Of a DNA stretch of 64,000 nucleotides, positions 7,471 through 14,870 are shown one piece after another; the first letter of the stretch is position 1, and each line of letters begins with the position of its first letter. This DNA is from Nocardia sp. NBC_01503 (lineage in GTDB: Bacteria > Actinomycetota > Actinomycetes > Mycobacteriales > Mycobacteriaceae): the NCBI RefSeq assembly GCF_036327755.1, contig NZ_CP109596.1, positions 6,510,001-6,574,000 on the forward strand, written 5' to 3'. A program made the position numbers and the translations under genes. The notes under the pieces are model-generated. The model searched no databases, was not told the origin of the DNA, and was given only the letters and a program-made list of their open reading frames with translations.

Positions 7471-10067
7471 CTCGGATCGGAATCGGTTGTTGCGGGAGGG
7501 GATTCGCCGGGATGCAGTCTGCGGTCCAGGCGCACCGCGACATAGCCCAGGATCGACAAGCCTCCCACGATCAACAGATCGGTCGCGGCGAGCGGGTGGG
7601 TGCCGAGCAGATCGCGCAGCGGCGGCAGATACAGCGCGGCCGATTGCAGGCCCAGCGCCGCCGCGACAGCCACGAGCAGCAGGGGATTGTCCAGTGAGCG
7701 CGGGCGCGCGCGGGAACCCAGCGCCACCGCGAGTTGTGTTGTGCCCAAAGCGAAGAACGCCATGCTCTGCCATGGCCGATCGGTGTGATACGCCCACACC
7801 GCGACACCGAGTGTCACCGCGGTCAGCACGAACGCGATACGCACCACCCGCTGCCACAGACCCGCCCCGAGAATGCTCTGCTCGGGCGGTCGCGGTGCGC
7901 GGCCCATAATGCCCGGCGCGGCGGGTTCACCGCCGAGCGCGACCCCCGGCAGCCCATGGGTGAGCAGATTGATCCAGAGAATCTGGGCGGGCAGCAACGG
8001 CAGCGCCAGCCCCAGGAACGGCCCGGCCAGCATGACCGCGATCTCCGCGGCCCCACCGGAGAGCCCGTAGACGAGGAAGCGGCGGATATTCGCGTAGACC
8101 CGCCGGCCCTCGCCGACCGCCACCACCAGGGTGTCCAGATCGTCATCGGCGAGCACGAGATCGGCGGCCTGCCGGGCGACCTCGGTGCCGCGCTCACCCA
8201 TGGCCACCCCGATATCGGCGCGCCGCAGCGCCGGACCGTCATTGACTCCGTCCCCGTTCATGGCCACCACCTGCCCGTCATCGCGCAGCGCCTGGATGAT
8301 GGTCAGCTTCTGATCCGGTGTGGCACGGGCGAATACGGTCCCGGTGGTCAGGTACGGGCCGATCGGCTCGCGGCAATCGACCACCGCCTCGTCCGGGGTG
8401 ATGATGCCCAGTTCGGCGGCGACGGCGCGTGCGGTGCCCGGATGGTCACCGGTGATGAGGACGGGCCGGATGCCCGCGCCCCGGCACGCCGCGATGGTCG
8501 CCGCGGCGGCGGTACGGGGTGGATCGAAGATGGCGATCAAGCCGAGCAGATGTAGCCCTCGCTCGGGATCCTCCCGTGCCGCCGGTGTGTCCGCCCGATC
8601 GGTCTGCGCCACGGCGAGCACTCGGAAGCCGTTGTGCGCCCATCGATTCGCGTGCTCGGAGGCGCGCAGCAGCAGCTCCGGATCATCGCCGAGCACGGTG
8701 GAGTTCAGAATCGACTCGGGTGCGCCCTTACAGATCACCCGAGAGCCGTGCGGCAGGCGGTGAATCGTGGTCATGCGCTTGCGGTCGGCGTCGAAAGGGC
8801 GCTCGCCGATACGGGGCAGCTCGGCCTGCAACTCATGCCGGTCCAGCCCGAGTTTGCCCGCAGCGCTGAGCAATGCGATCTCGGTAGGGTCACCGAGTGC
8901 GACCCAGGGCCCTCCCTCGGGACCGGGTGCGATCAGCCGGGCATCATTGCAGAGCGCGGCCGCGCTGAGCAGTTCGGTCACCGCGAATATGTCGCCGCGT
9001 CCCAGATCCTGATCCCCGGACCGCACGGAACCCGCTGGGGCATAACCGGTTCCGCTGATCTTCGCCTCCGCCTCCGGTGTCCACAGCTCCCGGGCGACCA
9101 TCCGCCCCTCGGTCAGCGTTCCGGTCTTGTCGGTGGCCAGGACGGTGACCGAACCGAGCGTCTCCACCGCGTGCAGTCTGCGGACCAGCGCGTGCCGCTC
9201 CGCCATCCGCCGCGCACCACCCGCGAGCCCCAGTGTGACCACCGCGGGCAGTGACTCGGGAACCGCGGCGACCGCCAGACTGATAGCGGTCACCACCATC
9301 AACTGCACGGGCTGCCCGCGAAACAGGCCCAGCACCAATACGATCGCGCACAGTGCGACCGTGACCCCCGCGAGCAGCCTGCCCACATCCACCAGGCGGC
9401 GCTGCAACGGTGTCAGACCGGGATCCTGATCCAGCAGCCGGGCAATTCGTCCGGTGCTGCCCGCCGCGCCGATGGCCGTCACCACCGCGCGGCCGTGGCC
9501 CTTGACCACCACGGTCCCCGCGCAGACGCCGACGCCGTCCGCGACGGTCTTGTCCACCGGCACCGATTCACCGGTCAGCGCAGATTCGTCCACGCGCAGT
9601 GACGCGGCCTCGGTCAATACCGCATCGGCGGCGACGATATCGCCCTCGGCGAGCACTAGCAGATCGCCGACGACCACCTCGGCGGCCGGAAGTTGTTGCT
9701 GGGCACCATCTCTGACCACCCTGGCGGTGGGCGCGGCCAGTTGCGACAGCGCGGTGATGGCCTTGTCCGCGCGCACCTCCTGTCGGACGCCGACCGCGGT
9801 GTTCACCACGATGACCAGCAGGATCACCGACATATCGGTCCAGTCCCGGGTCGCGGCCGTCAATATCACCGCGATCTGCAACACGATGACGAGCGGATCG
9901 CGCAACTGCGTGAACAGGCGCCGCCACAACCGCACCGGTGGACGCTGCGGCAAGAGGTTCGGCCCGTCCTGCTCGTGCCGAATCGCCGCCTCACCTGTCG
10001 AGAGGCCGGTCACCGGCACGGCCTGCGCGATGGTCTTCACCCCTTCGAGTTCAGCAGCCGCCAACAC
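7467..10067 (-). CDS. P2-type cation-transporting ATPase (CtpF/Ca-ATPase-like)
   Basis: This 866-aa pump uses ATP through an aspartyl-phosphate to move a cation across the membrane. It shows an N-terminal cation-ATPase domain, the actuator motif LTGES (about 165), the phosphorylation motif DKTGTLT (Asp about 313), and the hinge GDGVND followed by six C-terminal helices. The ion-site helices read AAVPESLPAV (TM4) and INLLTHGLPG (TM6); the TM6 aspartate of the SERCA-type NLVTDG is His here. Mtb CtpF, a DosR-regulon pump, is the closest named relative I can suggest. The GTG at 10067 lacks an obvious Shine-Dalgarno; GTG at 10040 is an alternative. It lies 40 bp after another ATPase. Confidence 0.9.
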   Translation of the reverse strand: MLAAAELEGVKTIAQAVPVTGLSTGEAAIRHEQDGPNLLPQRPPVRLWRRLFTQLRDPLVIVLQIAVILTAATRDWTDMSVILLVIVVNTAVGVRQEVRADKAITALSQLAAPTARVVRDGAQQQLPAAEVVVGDLLVLAEGDIVAADAVLTEAASLRVDESALTGESVPVDKTVADGVGVCAGTVVVKGHGRAVVTAIGAAGSTGRIARLLDQDPGLTPLQRRLVDVGRLLAGVTVALCAIVLVLGLFRGQPVQLMVVTAISLAVAAVPESLPAVVTLGLAGGARRMAERHALVRRLHAVETLGSVTVLATDKTGTLTEGRMVARELWTPEAEAKISGTGYAPAGSVRSGDQDLGRGDIFAVTELLSAAALCNDARLIAPGPEGGPWVALGDPTEIALLSAAGKLGLDRHELQAELPRIGERPFDADRKRMTTIHRLPHGSRVICKGAPESILNSTVLGDDPELLLRASEHANRWAHNGFRVLAVAQTDRADTPAAREDPERGLHLLGLIAIFDPPRTAAAATIAACRGAGIRPVLITGDHPGTARAVAAELGIITPDEAVVDCREPIGPYLTTGTVFARATPDQKLTIIQALRDDGQVVAMNGDGVNDGPALRRADIGVAMGERGTEVARQAADLVLADDDLDTLVVAVGEGRRVYANIRRFLVYGLSGGAAEIAVMLAGPFLGLALPLLPAQILWINLLTHGLPGVALGGEPAAPGIMGRAPRPPEQSILGAGLWQRVVRIAFVLTAVTLGVAVWAYHTDRPWQSMAFFALGTTQLAVALGSRARPRSLDNPLLLVAVAAALGLQSAALYLPPLRDLLGTHPLAATDLLIVGGLSILGYVAVRLDRRLHPGESPPATTDSDPR

Positions 10068-10107
10068 CCTGGAACAGGGAACAAGGTCCCGGACGGTGGG
10101 CGGGTTG

Positions 10108-12873
10108 TCACCGTCGAGGCCGATCGGAGCGGCGTCGTGCCATCTTGCGCAATTCGTCGGCCCCCCACACCAGCGGCGGGTAGAGCAGCAGGACGGCCAG
10201 CTGCGCCGGCGCGGGTGCGGCCAGGCCGAAGATATGCGCCAGCGGTGGCAGATAGACCAGGGTCAGCGAGAAGACGACCTCGAACACCATGCCCCACAAC
10301 AGCAATGGATTGCTCAGGAAACCGATCGCGCGCAGTGTCGCGGTCTCGGTGCGCGCGGCCAGGCCGGTGCCCAGCTGACAGGCCACAATGCCCAGGAATG
10401 TCATGGTGGTGGCCTGGAGATAGAGATGATGCAGGTCAGAACCAGGCCCGGTGTCCGCGCCCGGTCGCCAGCCACCGGTGTACAGGGTGAGGAAGAACCC
10501 GGCCAGTACCAGTACGGCCGAGACCCCGCCGAGTAGGCCGTAGCCACGCAACAGCATGTTCGGGCGCACCACGCTCTCCGACGGCGGGCGCGGCGGCCGG
10601 TCCATCAATCCGGGTTCGGCGGGTTCGCGGCCCAGCGCGATCGCGGGCAGCGTCTCGGTCCCCAGGTCGATGGCGAGAATCTGCAGTACGGTCAGCGGCA
10701 ACGGCACCGCCCCGCCGGACAGCGCGAAAAGCAGGAACGGAACGGCCTCCGGGGTGAGGTGCACGAAGATGTAGACGATGAACTTGCGGACATTGTCGTA
10801 GACGCGCCGCCCCGCCCGCACCGCGGTGACGATGGTGGCGAAATTGTCGTCGGTGAGCACCATGGTCGCGGCCTCACGGGCGACATCGGTCCCCGAAAGC
10901 CCCATGGCCACACCGATATCGGCCCGCCGCAGCGCGGGCGCGTCGTTCACGCCGTCCCCGGTCATGGCGACGATATCTCCCGACGCGCGCAGGGCCTCGG
11001 CAATGCGCAGCTTGTCCTCGGGCGACGAGCGCGCGAAGAGTATGTCGGGGTTGGCGCGCAGCACCTGCTCGAGGTCGGCATCACGCAGCCGGGCGAGTTC
11101 GTCACCGGTGACGATCATGGGATCCGGACCGCAGATGCCGACCGAACGGGCCACGGCCGAGGCGGTGCGCTGATGGTCCCCGGTGATCACGATGATGCGA
11201 ATACCCGCGCGCCGGCACTCCGCGACGGCGCCGGGCACCTCGGCGCGCGCCGGATCGGTGAGCGCCACCAGGCCCAGGAAGGTCAATCGTGCCTCGGCCG
11301 CGGCCCGGTCGCCGGGGTCACCGGCCGGCAGCGCCCGCCGCGCCACCGCGAGCACGCGCAGCGCTCGATCGGCGTAGCCGTCCACCACGGCGGTGAGCCG
11401 GACCCGCTCGGCATCGGTGAGCGGTCGATCCGCGCCATCGGGCCCGGCGATCGCGACACAGCGTGCGAGCACCGCCTCGGGAGAACCCTTGGTGTGCAAC
11501 CAGATCGGGCCGTCGCCGCCGCGGTCGGCGGTCGACATGAGTTTGAGAACCGGGTCGAAATGATATTGCGCGATTCGTCGATCGGATCGATGCGCCGCGC
11601 CGGTATCCGCGCCCAGACGCGCGGCGAGCCGCAGCAGCGCGATCTCGGTGGGATCGCCGCGATCGGTGGAATCCGCCGCGCCGCCGGCGATTTCGGCATT
11701 CGAGCAGGCCGCCAGGGTCTGCGCCAACAGTGCGATGACGGGATGTCCGCCATCGATCGCGGCGGCCGGGGCTTCGTACTCGGGCGTCCACACCCACTCC
11801 GCGCGCATGCGATTCTCGGTGAGGGTCCCGGTCTTGTCGGTGCAGATCACCGTGGTCGATCCGAGCGTCTCCACCGCCGACAACCGTTTGACCAGTGCAC
11901 CGGAGCGGGCCAGTCCGCGCACCCCGACCGCGAGCGCGAGGGTGATGGTGGGCAGCAGACCCTCGGGCACATTGGCCACCAACAACCCGATGGCGAAGGT
12001 CGCCGCGGCCGAGACCGACAATCCGGCGGCCAGCATGCCGATGGGCAGGAAGATCACCCCGACGCCGATCGCGATCGCCGCGATGAACCAGGTGAGTCTG
12101 CGCACCTGACGCTCGAGCGGGCTGCGCTCGGTGCGCACCCGCTGCGACAGTGCCGCGATCCGGCCGATCTCGGTACGCATTCCGGTGGCGAACACCAGCG
12201 CGGTCGCCTCACCGCCCACCACGGTCGTACCGGTGAAGACCAGATCGGTTGCCTGCAGCAGGGATAGCGTGGGGTCCGCCGCACCGGCCGCGCGCAGCAC
12301 CGGATTCGATTCACCGGTGAGCGCGGACGGATCCACCTCCACCGAACCACTCAGCAGGCACGCGTCCGCGGGCACACGGTCGCCCTCGGCGAGCAGCAGC
12401 ACATCACCGGGTACCAATGCGCCGCCGTTCACCTCGGTGCGCCGTCCATCGCGCAGCACGGTCGCCTGATCGGGGAGATACGCGGCCAGCGCCTCCACCG
12501 CGCGCTCGGCCTGCCGCTCCTGCGCGACCGCGAAGAGCGCGTTGAGCGCGATCACCGCGACAACCGACAGGGCCAGCACAGTGGATCCGGTCACCGCGGA
12601 CAGTGCGGCGGCCGCCCACAACAGCAGCGCGAGTGGATGAATCAGTTGAGCCAGCAGATCGGCGGGCCAATGCGGCCGGGCCACGCGGCGCAACTCGTTC
12701 GGACCGTACACCTCGAGCCGCCGCGCCGCGTCCCGGGTATCGAGGCCATCGCGGCGCGCGCGCAGGTCGCGGATCAAACGGTCCACCGGTTCGCGGGGAT
12801 CGAAATCCGGCATCGCACCGTCGGCGGCGGTCTGCGACGCGGGCGGGAGCACCGGCCGGGTGGTCGCACTCAT
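10108..12873 (-). CDS. P2-type cation-transporting ATPase (Na,K-ATPase-like)
   Basis: This 921-aa ion pump has the same layout as its downstream neighbour but a different ion site. Around residues 300-346 it reads VANVPEGLL, then AVETLGSTTVICTDKTGTLT with the phosphorylated Asp at about 346. TM6 reads IDLGTETLPAIALG. These strings closely resemble animal Na,K-ATPase alpha (PEGLL; IDLGTDMVPAI) more than Ca pumps, so monovalent or mixed cation transport is plausible; direction and ion are inference. ATG at 12873 was chosen because it overlaps the stop of a small upstream ORF. Two divergent pumps in tandem suggest exchange of different ions in the same condition. Confidence 0.9.
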   Translation of the reverse strand: MSATTRPVLPPASQTAADGAMPDFDPREPVDRLIRDLRARRDGLDTRDAARRLEVYGPNELRRVARPHWPADLLAQLIHPLALLLWAAAALSAVTGSTVLALSVVAVIALNALFAVAQERQAERAVEALAAYLPDQATVLRDGRRTEVNGGALVPGDVLLLAEGDRVPADACLLSGSVEVDPSALTGESNPVLRAAGAADPTLSLLQATDLVFTGTTVVGGEATALVFATGMRTEIGRIAALSQRVRTERSPLERQVRRLTWFIAAIAIGVGVIFLPIGMLAAGLSVSAAATFAIGLLVANVPEGLLPTITLALAVGVRGLARSGALVKRLSAVETLGSTTVICTDKTGTLTENRMRAEWVWTPEYEAPAAAIDGGHPVIALLAQTLAACSNAEIAGGAADSTDRGDPTEIALLRLAARLGADTGAAHRSDRRIAQYHFDPVLKLMSTADRGGDGPIWLHTKGSPEAVLARCVAIAGPDGADRPLTDAERVRLTAVVDGYADRALRVLAVARRALPAGDPGDRAAAEARLTFLGLVALTDPARAEVPGAVAECRRAGIRIIVITGDHQRTASAVARSVGICGPDPMIVTGDELARLRDADLEQVLRANPDILFARSSPEDKLRIAEALRASGDIVAMTGDGVNDAPALRRADIGVAMGLSGTDVAREAATMVLTDDNFATIVTAVRAGRRVYDNVRKFIVYIFVHLTPEAVPFLLFALSGGAVPLPLTVLQILAIDLGTETLPAIALGREPAEPGLMDRPPRPPSESVVRPNMLLRGYGLLGGVSAVLVLAGFFLTLYTGGWRPGADTGPGSDLHHLYLQATTMTFLGIVACQLGTGLAARTETATLRAIGFLSNPLLLWGMVFEVVFSLTLVYLPPLAHIFGLAAPAPAQLAVLLLYPPLVWGADELRKMARRRSDRPRR

Positions 12874-13100
12874 ACCCGGTAGTCCGTTGCGGCGGTGCTG
12901 GATCGGACGACCGGTCCGGGTCGCACGAGCGGTTCGCCGGCGGCGGGAACGATCCGGATCGGTCGCAGCGCTTGGTCGATCGGCTTGCCCACAGCCCATT
13001 TCGCCGCACGCGAACCACCGGCGGCAACCGGTGCCGCCGGTTTCGGATCGTCGGCGTGGGGCCGTGATCCGGTGCCGGAGTGCGCTGCGTGCAAATCCAT
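12870..13100 (-). CDS. small basic hypothetical protein coupled to the ATPase
   Basis: This 76-aa frame starts at ATG 13100, preceded by GGAG at a normal distance, and its stop overlaps the ATPase start by ATGA. Codon choice is strongly GC at third positions, unlike a random frame. The protein is Ala/Pro/Arg-rich with a central WAVGKPIDQALRPIRIVP segment; no membrane segment, signal or known domain is visible. It may be a regulatory peptide or simply a translational leader for the pump. Accepting it shrinks the true divergent gap to 13101-13268 and places the DosR-like box there. Confidence 0.6.
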   Translation of the reverse strand: MDLHAAHSGTGSRPHADDPKPAAPVAAGGSRAAKWAVGKPIDQALRPIRIVPAAGEPLVRPGPVVRSSTAATDYRV

Positions 13101-13154
13101 ATCACCAGGCTCCGTCGGGTCGCGGAGCACGACTAGGGACACCGCGCACGAGCT

Positions 13155-13174
13155 GAAGTGACCAAAGCCCCTCA
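13155..13174. promoter_or_regulatory. candidate DosR-like box in the divergent promoter
   Basis: The core GTGACCAAAGCCCC (13158-13171) matches 11 of 14 core positions of the DosR consensus and resembles natural variants with GTGAC/GCCCC halves. It sits between the ATPase operon (start 13100, minus) and the formate dehydrogenase operon (start 13269, plus), so one site could serve both. Binding is inference. Confidence 0.55.
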
Positions 13175-13268
13175 CCGGGAAGGCTTGCCGACTCTGCTCC
13201 CGGCGGTCCGAAGCGAGCAGAGTCATCGGATATCGGCCCCGCCGCTCCGGGGCGGAATCGAGGAGACC

Positions 13269-14870
13269 ATGGGTATCCAACCCCGGGACTGGATGGCATT
13301 GCGTGCCAATCGATTCGCATCGTCCGCCGGGAACGCGACCGACGGACTGCGGGCGGCACACGACAAACACGGCGCCATCGGGTCCGAAGACGTCGATGAC
13401 GTCGCGCGCGTCTCGGGTCTGCCGCTGGCGGCGGTAGCGGGTACCGCCTCCTTCTACGCCGATTTCACCCCGGTCATCCCGGGCCAGGACATCCGGAGGT
13501 GCGACGGTACGGGGTGTTTCGTCGCGCGCGGCGGCGTCCCGGTTCCCGCGGGCGACCGGTATGTCTACTGTGTGGGCTGCTGTTATGCGGCCCCTGCCGC
13601 ACTGCACGGTGCGAATGCGATGGTCGGCGCCGGTGTACCCGCCCCGTCCATCCCGTTCGCCGCCGATGTTCGGCAACCGGTGGTGCTGGCCGGACTCTGC
13701 GGTGGTGAGCGACCCTGGTCCGCCTGGACTCAGGCCCTGCCGTCCTGGCGGCGCGCCGGCATCATCGCCGAGGTGGTGCGTTCCGGACTGCGCGGTCGCG
13801 GCGGGGCCGAGTTCCCGGTGGGCGCGAAATGGCGTGCCGCGAACCGCAATTCCACCCCGCGCTGGGTTGTGGCCAATGGGGACGAGGGTGATCCCGGTTC
13901 GTACTGCGACAGGCTGCTGCTGGAGTACGACCCGCATCGGGTGCTCGAGGGGCTGGCGCTGTGCGGCTGCGCGACGGGCGCCTCGCACGGACTGATCCTG
14001 GTGCGTTCGGAGTATCCGGCGGCCGCCGCGTCCGTAGGTGCCGCCATCGAACAGGCCAGGGCGGCGGGACATCTCGGGCGGGATATCCACGGCAGCGGGA
14101 TCGACTTCGACATCTCGGTGCGCGCCGGTGCGGGCTCCTATGTGGCGGGGGAGGAGACCGCGTTGCTGCGCGCGCTGACCGGTCTGCGCGGTGCGGTGCA
14201 GGCCCGCCCGCCCTACCCGACCGAATACGGCCTCGGCGGCCATCCCACGGTGGTTCAGAATATCGAGACGCTCGCGGCCATCCCGTGGATCGTGCGCTAC
14301 GGCGGGGAGGCGTACGCCCGTTTGGGCCGCCCCGTCGAGACCGGAACCAAACTCGTCTGCCTCAACGCGTCGTTCGAGCGACCGGGGGTCTACGAGGTGG
14401 AGTTCGGAACACCGCTGCGGCATGTGGTCACCGAATTGGGTGGTGGGTTGCGCGGCGGGGCGCGACTGCGCGCACTGCAGGTCGGTGGTCCGCTCGGCGG
14501 ATTCCTCGGACCCGATGAGCTCGATATCGGCTTGGCCACCGCCGATCTCGCCCGTCTCGGTGTCACGCTCGGTCACGGCAGTCTGGTGGCCGTTCCGGAC
14601 ACGGTGGCGCCCGCGGAACTGCTGCGACATCTGTGGACCTTCGCGGCGCGGGAGAGCTGTGGCGCCTGCGCGCCGTGCCGGGTCGGCACCCGCCGTGGAC
14701 TGGAGCTCGTCGAGACGACCGATCCCGAGGCCGCCGAAATCGATCCTGGGCTGGCACGACTGCTCGACATCATGCGTACCGGCAGCATGTGCTCGTTCGG
14801 ATCCGGTATCGCCGGTGCGGTGCGGAGTCTGCTGCGGGTCTACGGGACCACCGCCTCCGGGAGGATCTGA
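13269..14870 (+). CDS. NuoE-NuoF fusion, NAD-reducing subunit of formate dehydrogenase
   Basis: This 533-aa flavoprotein would pass electrons from formate to NAD+. The N-terminal ~140 residues form a NuoE-like thioredoxin-fold [2Fe-2S] domain with CDGTGC and CVGCC cysteines. The rest is NuoF/HoxF/FdsB-like: the FMN loop GLRGRGGAEFPVGAKW, the NADH loop GDEGDPGSYCDR, GAGSYVAGEETALL, and the [4Fe-4S] motif SCGACAPCR with a later Cys near SMCSFG. In FdsGBA-type enzymes these two parts are often separate subunits; here they are one chain. ATG at 13269 has GAGGAGA upstream. The stop overlaps the formate dehydrogenase start by one base. Confidence 0.9.
   Translation: MGIQPRDWMALRANRFASSAGNATDGLRAAHDKHGAIGSEDVDDVARVSGLPLAAVAGTASFYADFTPVIPGQDIRRCDGTGCFVARGGVPVPAGDRYVYCVGCCYAAPAALHGANAMVGAGVPAPSIPFAADVRQPVVLAGLCGGERPWSAWTQALPSWRRAGIIAEVVRSGLRGRGGAEFPVGAKWRAANRNSTPRWVVANGDEGDPGSYCDRLLLEYDPHRVLEGLALCGCATGASHGLILVRSEYPAAAASVGAAIEQARAAGHLGRDIHGSGIDFDISVRAGAGSYVAGEETALLRALTGLRGAVQARPPYPTEYGLGGHPTVVQNIETLAAIPWIVRYGGEAYARLGRPVETGTKLVCLNASFERPGVYEVEFGTPLRHVVTELGGGLRGGARLRALQVGGPLGGFLGPDELDIGLATADLARLGVTLGHGSLVAVPDTVAPAELLRHLWTFAARESCGACAPCRVGTRRGLELVETTDPEAAEIDPGLARLLDIMRTGSMCSFGSGIAGAVRSLLRVYGTTASGRI

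Noticed and set aside
13131..13140. GACTAGGGAC as a second DosR half-site
   Set aside because: Only one half resembles the consensus and spacing to a partner half does not fit.
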